Assembly (NCBI RefSeq): GCF_030272615.1
Contig: NC_081413.1
Span: 188,724,169-188,788,168, forward strand
DNA length: 64,000 nt
Direction of reading: 5' to 3'
From: Cryptomeria japonica
Taxonomy: Eukaryota; Streptophyta; Pinopsida; Cupressales; Cupressaceae
Part shown: positions 10,401-21,670 of the stretch, piece by piece
Layout: the number at the start of each line of letters is the position of its first letter
Numbering within the stretch: the stretch's first letter is position 1
Made by a program: the position numbers and the translations under genes
Notes under the pieces: generated by a model
The model's input: only the letters and a program-made list of their open reading frames with translations
The model's database searches: none
Told to the model about the DNA's origin: nothing

Positions 10401-11847
10401 ATGCGTAGAGACATTGCTCCTCCCTCCTTCAGGATTCTCTTTCATCCTTTCACTTTGCACACACTCACAACCTATTCATCCATAATAAACTTACACATTC
10501 CCATCATGGCTTGTTATTGATCTACCTAAGATTGGTTAGCCATTCATAATAAACCTCCCTTTTCACATCCCTTTCCATCCATAACAAATCAGACCCTATC
10601 TGTGGCTAAGGCAAATCCTACATCTAGTGATGGGTGTGGAACTAAGAACATCACATGTTTCGAGGAGTAAAGTTTCTTCCAGCTTTCTTCAGTCTATTTG
10701 CGCACAATCCGCAATAAAGCAACATTTGCATCACAGATCCGCAATAAAGTTCTGTCTTCTTCGCAATAAAGTATCAGTTTCATGGATTCAGTCAGTTTTA
10801 GATGAGACACAGCAACAACAATGGGCTTCAACAAATCAAATCTTTCAACAGACTCAGACAACATTATGGTTCAGTGCTATCTATCCTTTCTGTGAAAGTA
10901 AACATTGTGACCACAATCAAATAAGACTTATACAGGTGACAAGAGACACTAAACTTGAGGACTACAGTGGATGTTGGTGTCGAGTCTTGGTTTTCTTTTG
11001 ATTTCATCTTTTTTTGGTGACATGTCTTTTAGCTTTTCCGGGATGTCTCTGACTAGAGCTTCTATCTCCAGGATGTCTTTGACTAGAAAGGCGAGGATGG
11101 GGTATCGTCACCCATTTTCTTTTGCTGTCTGTGGATTGTCTCTTAGTAATGCTATGACTTGTCCAAGGATATGAGGACACTGTGAGTCTAGTGTGAACTG
11201 GGGCATTCCTTGTTTGTGACTGTCTTATCTCCATGCAAACAGGTACAATGACTTTCTGGGTCGAACATATGCCTCGATTGTCATAACCTATCTCGCCATA
11301 ATAAAGCTCAATGATGATAACGCACAAGAAGCTCTTTCACTTTCATATCTTCTGTCTTTCATCCCCCCTTTCTTGATTGACTTCCATCATCCTTCTCGAG
11401 TCCGCGTAGCCTGCTATCACATGACTGAGTATAATGACACACCAAAAACATTTGCATTTCATGTAGCTGCACCTACATTACCACATATAAGTATTTCATA
11501 CATACATATAGATATCACAACTGCCTCACATCCTGCACACAACACCTGTTAGCACAATTTACATTTGCATTATCATATTCATATGCATTACTTACATTCA
11601 CATTTGCATCATGCATACACATATAAAACATAAACGAACAAAAAAAATAAAAATTGCATTGCATCATATACATATTTGCATCCATATCATAAGCATCACA
11701 TAGGTACACATGGATATAGCTGCCGCAAAGATGCATCATCTCATATATATATATAAAGTGTCATGATACAATGATGTCAAAATCATATGGCCACAATCAC
11801 CCGCAGGTGTCTACATCATTATACAAAATGGTACAAAACTGATACAG
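10401..11847 (+). other. Conserved non-coding region between pol and PMD gene in A
   Basis: Colinear and highly similar to 20206-21670 of element C although both lack long ORFs. CGCAATAAAG occurs about three times near 10709-10770, and the segment 11450-11780 is rich in CATTACATAC-like words. Read on the minus strand this would be the 3' untranslated part of the PMD gene. A deletion joint lies near 11847, where about 1.55 kb present in C (21672-23218) is missing. Confidence 0.7.
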
Positions 11848-12275
11848 AGGAACTCATTGATCACTCCTGCCAACACTATTGGTAGTGCCAATCCTATCCA
11901 TGTCATGGTATCCCATGCCACGTGTCCTGCCCTCATCTCCAATCTTGGATCCTAGAACACTCATCTAAGGGCATCCCTGTCTCCGTCTCGATCGTACGGA
12001 ATCAGCTCCCCATCGATCGGCACCCGCGGAATCCTGTAAACATCCTCCAGGGTGACTGTCATCTCACCCATCGGTAAATGGAATGTGCACGTCTCAGAGT
12101 ACCATCTCTCAACAAGCGTAGTAAGCAAACCCATGTTTGCCCAAAACTCAGGCACATATAGCACATGTCTCAAACCCATCTCCTCGATGGCAGCTCTGTC
12201 CTCGAGCGACAACTCAGGTCGCAACCTCTGCGTCGACGGGAATCTCTCTCGTGACTCTAGCATCGACAAATACTC
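11848..12275 (-). pseudogene. Element A antisense PMD gene, exon 2 remnant
   Basis: The plant mobile domain (PMD, aminotransferase-like family) is a plant protein domain found in host genes such as MAIN and MAIL1 and also inside retrotransposons. Here only the first part of exon 2 remains, starting at 12275 after a CTGCAG acceptor. Visible blocks are MLESRERFPSTQRL, FHLPMGEMTVTLEDVYRIP and VPIDGELIPYDRDGD. Two stops near 11962 and 11950 replace Arg and Gln codons of element C's copy, consistent with C-to-T changes. The rest of the domain is lost to the deletion at about 11847. Exon 1 is at 12859-12924. Confidence 0.85.
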
Positions 12276-12304
12276 CTGCAGTCAAACAACTCAATTATGT
12301 CAGT

Positions 12305-12545
12305 TATAGTGGCATTCACTGTTTATCACAAAATGCTACTCGCTATCTAAATGCATATGGCTATCTATCCTAGTGGTACTCCCTGTTCATCACAAAGTAC
12401 TACGTGTGTGACACTCCCTGTTCATCACAAAGTGTTACTCACATTTGCACTCCCTGTTCATCACAAAGTGTTGCTCATATTTCAGTACTCCCTATTCATC
12501 ACAAAGTACTCTATCTTGGTACTCACTGTTCATCACAAAGTGCCT
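12305..12545 (-). repeat. Covarying hairpin array in PMD intron (element A)
   Basis: Six tandem units, each with the constant inner text CTGTTCATCACAA (or a one-base variant) flanked by self-complementary arms that differ from unit to unit, for example GCATT/AATGC, AGTACT/AGTACT, GACACT/AGTGTT. It corresponds to 23680-23960 in element C and lies inside the predicted intron of the antisense PMD gene (12276-12858). Confidence 0.85.
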
Positions 12546-12664
12546 TGATCTATCCTAGTCTTCCTAGAGGACCTGCTTGAGTGTATCCTCTGAGCAGCTT
12601 ATCCAATCGACAGCATATGTTTATCACAGAACTGCCAATTTGACCTAGAAGACCAAACTTGCAT

Positions 12665-12745
12665 TTTTCAACGCAAACGCGCTTACATTACATAAACGCG
12701 CCTACAGACTGCACAGACGCGCCTGCACAACACAGACGAGCCTGG
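12665..12745 (-). repeat. GCGTCTGTG minisatellite in PMD intron (element A, short)
   Basis: Four or so copies of a CACAGACGCGCCTG-like word on the plus strand, that is GCGTCTGTG on the minus strand. This is a shortened version of 24085-24345 in element C and matches the sense array in A's own gag leader at 5270-5525. Confidence 0.8.
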
Positions 12746-12858
12746 ACGTTTTTTGACACTTTTTGGACCCTAGTCTAAGCGCATTTATTACCCTATTTGA
12801 CATGCATTAATGACAAAATTAAATGCGTCAAAGTACAAGGAGGTTTGGTGGTACTTAC

Positions 12859-12924
12859 CGACTCTCCTGCCTCTGCTGGCCTCTGAAATCGGTGAATGCG
12901 GTTGAATCTGTGAGTGAAAGCCAT
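12859..12924 (-). CDS. PMD gene exon 1 (element A)
   Basis: A 22-codon first exon, ATG at 12924, ending at a strong donor GTAAGT (12858-12853). The peptide begins MAFTHRFNRIHRFQ and ends AEAGES. The homologous exon in element C (24452-24517) differs at about four residues, has the same length and the same donor, and both join in phase 0 to an exon 2 beginning Glu-Tyr-Leu. The intron here would be 583 nt. The short exon is supported by comparison of the two copies, not by transcript data. Confidence 0.65.
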
Positions 12925-13121
12925 CGCTGCTGACTGCTCCTGCTCTATTTTCGCTCTGCAATATGCTCTTGTGAATGTGTAGATGACAATGAGGATGTAT
13001 TTTCCCCCGTGGTCTATCTTATAGCCTACCCTAGCCCTCACATTCATTTCTCGAGTCAGTCTTCATTATCCTGTGACTCTGTCACTTTATTCGGTCAATC
13101 CATTCTAGCCTTTCTTTCTTA

Positions 13122-13269
13122 TCGAGAGATTGTCTGCAATCTTTTCAGACATTTTCATCCAATCTCTCGAGGGGGCATATCATTCCCATTCTGGGGCAAC
13201 TCTGTATTAGTTCATATTATCTTCTTTGAAACAACGCGACAAGTCGCATTGTCTCAAAGAGGGGCAAAA
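13122..13269 (+). promoter_or_regulatory. 3' hairpins and polypurine tract of A
   Basis: Two structures precede the 3' LTR. The first pairs 13122-13132 (TCGAGAGATTG) with 13160-13170, enclosing an inner GTCTG/CAGAC pair. The second spans 13223-13260, with TCTTTGA/TCAAAGA and GCGAC/GTCGC arms. The polypurine tract AAAGAGGGGCAAAA (13256-13269) begins inside the second hairpin's right arm and ends at the LTR. It primes plus-strand synthesis by family analogy. Confidence 0.8.
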
Positions 13270-14057
13270 TGTAGACACCCAAAATTGTCTAGTCTAATTA
13301 AATAAATATTTTATTTATTTAATTATCTAAGCTTAATTCTTCTATTAATTAAATAAATCTTTATTTATTTAATTAATTCATTTATCCTCTTCTAGCCTTA
13401 TTTCTCATTTAAATAAATACATTTATTTATTTAAATTATCATTTTCGTAAATTAAATAAATATTTATTTATTTAATTGATCTCATTTCTTCTATTAATTA
13501 AATAAATCTTTATTTATTTAATTAATTCATTAGCCTTTTCTACCTATGACACATGTCACTCATCTCTTAATTCCTACACTACCTACCCCTTTCATTATTT
13601 TATTATTTCTTCTACCTACCCTCTAATCATAGCCGACCTCCTTTTTACACCTCTCAATCCTATCCCTCCATTTCATATAGTGCCTTCTATATAAGGAGAT
13701 GCTTCCTTCATTATCAACCCTAATCAAGCATTCTAATGACCTAATCGACAATTTGGAGGACTTGACTACACTACGATCCTACTTGCAACCACATTCCGTT
13801 CTTTGTTGAGCTCTTGTGCACATAAAATCTGAGAGAAAATATATCAAGAAAGATCAATGGAGATAGGAAGAATGGAGATAAAAACCCTATTGGACATGTG
13901 ATGGTATAATCTTTGTGATTTCATGTGATTTGCATTGTCTTAGGTAATCTTCATATGTTATGGTGGATCTTTGTTGATTGTTAGGCTAGGGTTTTGTGGT
14001 TGAATTCATTTAGCCTTTCAATATTGTTATTATTGTTATCCATTTTCACCATATATA
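13270..14057 (+). repeat. 3' LTR of element A
   Basis: 788 bp, colinear with the 5' LTR. It begins TGTAGACACCC and ends ACCATATATA; the terminal CA has become TA by a C-to-T change. The target duplication GATAG follows at 14058-14062. Confidence 0.95.
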
Positions 14058-14062
14058 GATAG

Positions 14063-15228
14063 ATGTATCAAAGTCTATGTAAACTCAAAATTTCTTGTGG
14101 TTCAATCCCAATTGTCATGGGGTCAATCTTGAATGACATGAGCTCAATCAAATGAACATTATTGAATTATTTTGTATGGGAACAATATGACAAAATGTAT
14201 TTTAGAAAACTATTTTGTCTTTGTCTTCTCATAGTTGAGTGTGTCAAGGTGGTATCCAGAGACATTATTGCAATAATTATTAACTTAATAGGTAGTTGGA
14301 TTTTCTTAGGTCAACCCCTTAAGAGGGATGGAGTAATGAAAGTGAGGAATTTCAAGACAAAATTCTCCAACATTAATATTATATGGGAATGTGATTCTTT
14401 TGTCCTTTAGAAAGTTGGAGCGTACTCTAGATGTTTTTTCATTCCTGAAATCCTACATAGGATTAATGGCACATTACATGTCTTTAAATACTATCACATA
14501 GCAACATGTCACATGAAACATGTTCCAAATAAAATCATAATAGCTAGTAGGAAGGGGAAGGAACGTTAAATTTAATTTTGAAATTTTGAAATTTGACTTC
14601 AGTCATGCAAGCCTCAAGGTTGAACCAAGTCAATCCCCAACCACTTATAAATGAACCAAGTTGATCTCACACCACACAAACAATGAACTTTGAGGATGCA
14701 ATATTAATTTTGAGGTGTGGAGGAAATGCACAAAAGTAAATTCAATTGGGGTTGGATAAATGGAAAGTAAATAAAAAATGTATGAGGATATGTGTAAATG
14801 AGAATATAATAGATATAAATAGAGATTGAGCTATCAACCAAAAATAGCATGCAATAGTGTGTCATAGATTCATATGTTATTCCATTACATACATTCCTCT
14901 AATGTGGACAAAAAACTAAATGGGAAGTGGCATGGGTATGCAATTTTTTCCATATTTTTTTCCCACTTTGATTTGCATGTGAATCTAATCATGAACATGC
15001 ATTTCAAAATACATTAAAATTATCAATAGACATTAAAAAATATCCAAACACTTATAAATAGGATATGGGATCTATATAAAATAATAAAATATTCTTGAAT
15101 TCTTATTTTATGTTCCTTGGTATGAGTGCTTCATTGAACCCACAAAATAGTGAAAAGATGTACAATGGGTAACTTCCACATCCACATCATTGTCAAAATA
15201 AGCACAAACTACAAGTAGTTTCAATATC

Positions 15229-15270
<42 letters not shown>

Positions 15271-16074
15271 CACTCATATGGAGAGTGAAACAATAATATG
15301 TCAAGTGATGCAATAATGTGTGATGGATAAATATGATATGGCCACATAATTGAACTTTGTATGATATTGTTGTACATGATTCGAGTAATGGGATAATGTT
15401 GTGTGTGATGGAAGTAATGTAATTAGTGCTAAACAATGTAGTAGTTATGATCAAAGATTGATGTGATGTGGTAATATGATAGATTTATGCACATTTTGGG
15501 TATGATGCAATGTGGTAACCTAATAGATCTCCACATGATGTAGATGTGTAATGTAATCATATTCCATCTAGATACAATGATAAACATCTATCTAGAACAA
15601 GTTGTCATATAAAACCTCAACCATAAAAATAATTATCGACACCATATGCCCCTTCAATTGGTTGTATTCAATACATAGAAGGAATTGGGTAAGAAAGAAA
15701 AAATTATGCACGATATAATTAAAATGATAGAATGGTGAGGTAATTAAGTAAAATATAAGCATGTAAGCTCATATCACATGTAAAAATGTATCATCATATA
15801 ACAAGCATGTAAGATCATAAATCGGTAACAATCATCAAGGTATAATGTTAACCCAATATAGAAAAATCATAAAAAGATGATCCTAAAGGCTATAGAAGGA
15901 TCATGTAAGTATATCAAATATTTAATGAAATAAAGAGATAAGCATAAAAGTACATATAGGCAGAACATAACATGTGAAAGAACATGCAAAGGCAATTGAT
16001 CCCACTTTAAACAAGATGATTAAAATAAAGCTAATAATAAGTAAATGTAGTGGGTATAACATTATATAATTGTC
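14063..16074. other. Unassigned AT-rich DNA between A and element G
   Basis: No coding similarity seen. Its right neighbour is the 3' end of a minus-strand Tat pol, so this stretch may include the 3' untranslated region and LTR of element G, but I could not find a matching second LTR near 40700-42000. It contains one GA microsatellite. Confidence 0.5.
15232..15267. repeat. (GA)n microsatellite
   Basis: About 18 uninterrupted GA units. Confidence 0.98.
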
Positions 16075-16860
16075 CCATCATATTTCTAATCAACCACGAT
16101 AACAAATTAAATGCATGATATTCACACATGTATTTGACAATTTTTCCATCAAGAGTGTATTCACCAAAATTTCCTAATCCAAATCGAGAAATGGTGATGA
16201 ATGGTCCAATCCAATTAATATGAAATTTTCCATAGTTTTTTCTTTTCTTATTATTTGGGTTTTAGGATTTACATGGAGGATCGAGTCACCCAATTCAAAA
16301 TATCTATGAATGATATTTAATTTTCTCTTATATACTTGAATATTGTCTATTGTGAGTACTCTTTTTCATCCAATATTTTAAATGTTTTAATATGTGTGCC
16401 CTACACATGGTGTCATCGATAATACCACAAATAGAAATATGCAAGGAGGGTATCTCAATATTGCTTAGGGAATAATGGCCCAAGTAACATTTACTAGTGA
16501 ATAATATGTATATCCAATTGGAGTGTGAACACCAATCCTATAATTCCACAGTGTTGTAACAAGTTGTGTATGCTAAAGAATTCAATATTTATTTACTTTT
16601 AAATCATTCAATGATTTAATTTGTAGATTTAGCTTGAAAATTACTTATGGGTAATAAAGTATAAAAAAGATATTGAATATAAATTTATTCTAAAAATTCT
16701 TTGCATATTTATTTCTGAAAGATGTATCATTATTCGAGACTACGGTGGATGGTAGTTCAAATCTAGAAATAAGATTATCCATAATGAAGGCACAAATATC
16801 AGTCACCATAAAATATTTCAATGAGATGTCCTCAAATCACCCAGTGAAATAATTAGTAGC
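16075..16860 (-). pseudogene. Element G integrase, C-terminal part (minus strand, degenerate)
   Basis: Minus-strand translation gives YGKFHINWIGPFIT then RFGLGNFGEYTLDGK at about 16230-16110, matching the integrase tail of A and B (KFEPNWLGPYIIT). Further right, about 16860-16690, it reads ATNYFTG, then DNLISRFELPSTVVSNND and TSFRNKYAKNF, matching the core of B's integrase (ATEYFTKW, YGVPMSIITDNN). Several stops and substituted catalytic residues show it is dead. The gene continues across element B at 38477, so B inserted inside this integrase. Confidence 0.75.
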
Positions 16861-18247
16861 TGTAGTCGCACAAATCTGTCCAGCTTAATTAAATAAATAT
16901 TCGCTATTTATTTGATTAAAAATCCACTAGCCATCAGTTAATTAAATTAATATTTAATTAATTCATCTCCAAACATTCTCCTATTAATTAAATAAATTAT
17001 TCAATTTATTTTAATTCATTCATTAAATCAAATTTACAATCAATTAAATAAATAAAATCTATTTATTTAATTAAAGTCCCCTTTTCCTCTTTTAAATATT
17101 TTAAATTAAAATATTTATTTAAATCATTTATTCCCCACCCACTTGCATTTTCCTACAAATGCAACTTGCACACATTTATTGGAATAAATGAATTTTTATT
17201 TTAATAAAATCCTATTTTCCCTCACCCACCAAATCCACTTGCAAAATCTAATCCCCTTCTAGATTCTTCTAACCCCTTTCTAATTAGCCTAATCCATCCC
17301 CTAATTATTGTCACATTTCTAAGCAAAATGAAGTCACTTCTCAAAGACTTCAAAAGTCTTTGAAAAGCATTTAATGCTTTGTGTGTTCAACAAATTAACC
17401 CCCAAAGTCTTCCAAGACCACTAATGGCTCTTACATGACCATTTATGGCTCTTACATAACCATTTATGGTTATTTCAAACTTGTCTCCCCAAACATTTAT
17501 TGTTTTGACCATATTTATCCCTTTTTTCATTTGCACAAGAGTTTATCCATTGGATAAAAGGTTTATTCTTTGAATAAAGAGTTTATCTATTCAACTAACC
17601 TTGACTTTAACTCCCAAGGTCATATCAAGCATTTAATGTTTATTCCCTCCCCTCTCAACCTATCTCACATTGACACTTGTCATCCTGGGATTGGGTTCAA
17701 AGCCCTCACATGGATTTGAAATCATTCAATCCTGACCCTTGTTGAGATTACTCAGTCTCAACCATCCATTGCTCCATTTTTCCTATAAATAGAGCCCATT
17801 TCTTCATAATCCAGATCCTGAAAACTTGTATGCATTTAACCTATAGGCATTTTAGAGAGCATTTAGCATAGCAAACTAAAATCTTGTTATTTTGGTTAAA
17901 ATCAATCATTTTTATAGCATCTAGTATTTTAGTTTTTCATTTCCCATTTGAAGCAAAATACTCAAATCTCAATCCTCCATAAGCATCCATAGTGCAAAAA
18001 GCTGCTGAGAGCTACACTATTTTGGAACTTGGAGAGGAGAGGAACAAGGGAGAAGGAGCTAAGAGCATGCTAAGAGGCATTTGGAGATGCCTCATCATAT
18101 TTGCTTCTTTAGTTAAATATGCTTTCATGTTTTTAGTATCTCTTTTGATATGCCTGTTTAGATTAGTTTTTGATTGATTAACACTAATGGTTTCTTGTGT
18201 GTGTGTTATTTATCTCAGACTAACCTTGTCCATTTTGCAGGGCATCA
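16861..18247 (+). repeat. 5' LTR of element B
   Basis: 1387 bp, TGTAGTCGCAC to GGGCATCA. U3 again has a series of AT palindromes of the ATTAAATAAAT type over about 16885-17130, as in A and C although the remaining LTR sequence is unrelated. TATA box at 17783-17794. Confidence 0.95.
17783..17794 (+). promoter_or_regulatory. TATA box of element B 5' LTR
   Basis: CTATAAATAGAG, a textbook plant TATA box, about 920 bases into the LTR; repeated at 38008-38019 in the 3' LTR. Confidence 0.75.
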
Positions 18248-18269
18248 TTTGGTGAACCCGACGTGAATC
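18248..18269 (+). promoter_or_regulatory. Primer-binding site of element B
   Basis: TTTGGTGAACCCGACGTG follows the LTR end directly. It shares TTGG, ACCCGA and G-GA positions with the site in A. TGG would pair with a tRNA CCA end; the tRNA is not identified. Confidence 0.7.
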
Positions 18270-18329
18270 CAAACACCAAAAAGATCATTTTTTTAACCAA
18301 TAACATGTTTGAATGTTGAAATTGTCACA

Positions 18330-18575
18330 TAGGTTGCGCTTTAGCGCTATTGAGCTTGTTCTAGCGCTATTGATACTTGTTGTTCTAGCGCTATTGTTCT
18401 TACAATAGCGCTATTGTATCAAGTTTAGCGCTTTTGACACTGTTTTGGTGCTTTCGACACTGTTTTGGCGCTATTGACCCTATTTCGGCGCATCTGCCTT
18501 CTCTGTCTTTCTTTTTCTTTTAGCACATTTGTGTTAAATAGCGCTTCTATTCAAACACAAACTAGCGCTATTGTA
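18330..18575 (+). repeat. TAGCGCTATTG repeats in B leader
   Basis: At least six copies of TAGCGCTATTG or close variants (AGCGCTTTTG, GGCGCTATTG) in an AT-rich background, the core AGCGCT being self-complementary. One copy extends to an 18-bp perfect palindrome at 18401-18418. It occupies the same leader position as the unrelated GC-rich repeats in element A. Confidence 0.85.
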
Positions 18576-19225
18576 ATAGAATGTTGTAAAAAAGACCTTG
18601 TAACCGAAAAAGTGAAAAATTTTAGGCTTGTGGAAGCCCCCCTTAAACATGGATTTTACTAACCAGTTGTTGTTTGTGCAGGTTTAAAACTCACCATTAA
18701 AAACCAGAAACTTTCTTTTTGGTGCTTTAAAACTTGAACAAAGAAAATTTCCTTGCTTTCTAGTTAGGGTCACTTGTCTTTGGGGCATTAAAACTGAACA
18801 AAACAAACATTTGTTTTCTTGCAAGTTAGGAAACACACTTTATTTGGTGCTTAAAATCAATAATTCCATTTTCTTGCATCAAACTAAAGAATTTACAATC
18901 CACACTTCAAATTTTTGGTGCACATAAAATACACAATCCACTTGTTTTGATTTTTTGCAAACGATTTTACTTCATGCAAACGTGTTTTTCATTAAGTTGA
19001 CCAGGATTTCAAAATTCTAGTTTACTCAAACATATTGCCTTTGAAGTTAAAACAAACACCATGACTGTTGGAGCAACATCTCCAAATAGTTAGATCACAT
19101 TGCAATAACAGATTAAAAAGAACAAGTGTTTTTCGTGCTTAGGTCGGTCGAGTGGTCCTACTTCTAACACACACTATCCTCTCCCTTGGCTTTCGTGGTC
19201 CTAGGTGCAAGAGAAAAGTGTTAGT

Positions 19226-20018
19226 TGTAGACACCTAAAATTGTCATGTCTAATTAAATAAATATTTTTATTTATTTAATTATCTAAGCCTAATTCTTCT
19301 ATTAATTAAATAAATATTTATTTATTTAATTAATTCATTTATCCTCTTCTAACCTTATTTCTCATTTAAATAAATACATTTATTTATTTAAATTATCCTT
19401 TGCCTAAATTAAATAAATATTTTATTTATTTAATTGATCCTACTTCTTCTATTAATTAAATAAATCTTTAATTATTTAATTAATTCATTAGCCTTTTCTA
19501 CCTATGACACATGTCATTCATCTCTTAATTCATACACTACCTACCCCTTTCATTGTTTTATTATTTCTTTTACCTACCTTCTAATCATAGCTGACCTCCT
19601 TTTACACCTCTCAATCTTATCCCTCCATTTCATATAGTGTCTTCTATATAAGGAGATGCTTCCTTCATTATCAAACCCTAATCATTCTATGCACCCTAAT
19701 CATTCATGCTAATGACTCATCCTAATGAATCATCTTAAGGACTTGACTACACTACGATTCTACTTGCAACCACATTTCGTTCTTTGTTGAGCTCTTGTGC
19801 ACATAAAATCTGAGAGCAAATATATCAAGCAAGATCAATGGAGATAGGAAGGATGGAGATCAAAACCCTATTGGACATGTGATGGTATAATCTTTGTGAT
19901 TTCATGTGATTTGCATTGTCTTAGGTAATCTTCATATGTTATGGTGGATCTTTGTTGTTGTTAGGCTAGGATTTTGTGGTTGAATTCATTTAGTCTTTCA
20001 ATATTGTTATTATTGTTA
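19226..20018 (+). repeat. 5' LTR of element C, 3' end truncated
   Basis: Begins TGTAGACACCT and matches 24862-25654, ending abruptly at ATTGTTA; TCCATTTTCACCATATACA, the final bases of the complete LTR, is missing. TATA box near 19644-19652. AT palindromes as in A. Confidence 0.93.
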
Positions 20019-20055
20019 GTCCTTAAAATTATAAAACAAAAAAATCGTTACTTGG

Positions 20056-20205
20056 TGAAAACCTGGCAAACAGGCGCCTTGTGACACAAAAAAAAAAAAA
20101 CATTGAAAAATCGAAAAAAGTAAAGAGAAATAATTTCGTCCAACTGTGAAAACCACTTCGGTGGCACCCTGGACAAGTACCATGGTGAAAACTGGGTCAC
20201 CAGCA
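20056..20205 (+). repeat. GGTGAAAA hairpin modules (element C)
   Basis: The same three modules as A 10254-10400, with CCTG/CAGG, CCAC/GTGG (TTCG loop at 20157-20160) and CTGG/CCAG stems; flanking bases have changed slightly while the stems are kept. Confidence 0.75.
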
Positions 20206-21670
20206 CCATGCGTAGAGACATTGCTCCTCCCTCCTTCAGGATTCATTTTCATCCTCCACTTTGCACACACTCACAACCTATTCGTTCATAATAAACTTAC
20301 CCATTCCCATCATGGCTTGTTATTGATCTACCCAAGATTGGTTAGCCATTCATAATAAACCTCCCTTTTCGCCTCCCTTTCCATCCATAATAAATCAGAT
20401 CCTATTTGTGGCTAAGGCAAAATCCTACGTCTAGTGATGGGTGTGGAACTGAGAACATCACATGTTTCAAGGAGTACAGTTTCTTCCAGCTTCCTTCAGT
20501 CTATCCGCGCACAATCCGCAATAAAGCAACATCTGCATCACAGATCCGCAATAAAGTTTCATCTTCTCTGCAATAAAGTATCAGTTTCATGGATTCAGTC
20601 AGTTTTAGATGAGACACAACAGCAACAATGGGCTTCAACAAATCAAATATTTCAACAGACTCAGACAACATTATGGTTCAGTGCTATCTAATCCTTTATG
20701 TGAAAGTAAACATTGTGACCACAATCAAATAAGACTTATACAGGTGACAAGAGACACTAAACTTGAGGACTACAGTGGATGTTGGTGTCGAGTCTTGGTT
20801 TTCTTTTGATTTCATCTTTTTTTGGTGACATGTCTTTTAGCTTTTCCGGGATGTCTCTGACTAGAGCTTCTATCTCCAGGATGTCTTTGACTAGAAAGGC
20901 GAGGATGGGGTATCGTCACCTATTTGTATTTGCTGTCTGTGGATTGTCTCTTAGTAATGCTATGACTTGTCCAAGGATATGAGGACACTGTGAGTCTAGT
21001 GTGAACTGGGGCATTCCTTGTTTGTGACTGTCTTATCTCCATGCAAACAGGTACAATGACTTTCTGGGTCGAACATATGCCTCAATTGTCATAACCTACT
21101 TGCCATAATAAAACTCAATGATGATAACGCACAAGAAGCTCTTTCACTTTCATATCTTCTGTCTTCCATCCCCCTTTCTTGATTGACTTCCATCGTCCTC
21201 CTCGAGTCCGCATAGCCTGCTATCACATGACTGAGTATGATGACACACCAAAAACATTTACATTTCATGTAGTTGCACCTGCATTACCACATATAAGCAT
21301 TTCATACATACATATAGATATCACAACTGCATCACATCCTGCACACAATACCTGTTAGCACAATTTACATTTGCATTATCATATTCATATGCATTACATA
21401 CATTTACATTTGCATTGGCATAACATTTTAAAAACACAAAAGAACAAAAATATGGCATTACATACATATTTGCATCCATATCATAAGCATCACATAGAAA
21501 CATACATCATTAAACATCTCATCACATAGGTACACATGCATATAGCTGCCGCAAAGATGAATCATCTCATATATATAATCAAAAGTGTCATGATACAATG
21601 ATGTCAAAATCATATGGCTACAATCACCCGCAGGTGTCTACAATACAAAAGAATGGTACAACACTAATAC
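20206..21670 (+). other. Conserved non-coding region of C
   Basis: Matches A 10401-11847 almost throughout. No ORF of note on the plus strand. On the minus strand it lies 3' of the PMD stop codon and would be its 3' untranslated region. Confidence 0.65.

Larger units (their letters stand above)
2376..14057 (+). mobile_element. Element A: Tat-type Ty3/gypsy LTR retrotransposon, RT/RH/INT core deleted
   Basis: A complete element bounded by two 788-bp LTRs and the 5-bp target duplication GATAG (2371-2375 and 14058-14062). The order is LTR, primer site, long leader, gag, protease, integrase tail, structured non-coding region, antisense PMD gene remnant, polypurine tract, LTR. The pol core (RT, both RNase H domains, integrase catalytic core) is absent, so the element is non-autonomous and would need enzymes in trans. 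The LTRs differ at about ten positions by eye (near 1.3%), so insertion is fairly recent. Family placement rests on the close match of its gag, protease and integrase tail to those of element B, whose pol has the Tat-type double RNase H. Confidence 0.93.

Noticed and set aside
10627-11001. 124-codon plus-strand frame, also present at 20434-20691
   Set aside because: The frame is interrupted in the second copy by an indel and shows no domain; conservation is at DNA level across the whole region.
12793-13047. 84-codon minus-strand frame as an independent gene
   Set aside because: Only its inner 22 codons are shared in frame with C before a conserved splice donor; the remainder reads into the intron and upstream sequence.
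15108-15454. Minus-strand frames with Leu-Ser repeats
   Set aside because: Translation of the GA microsatellite.
17992-18177. 61-codon frame with a hydrophobic end, identical at 38216-38401
   Set aside because: It starts at GTG, lies in the LTR, and identity of the two copies follows from near-identical LTRs, not from selection on a protein.
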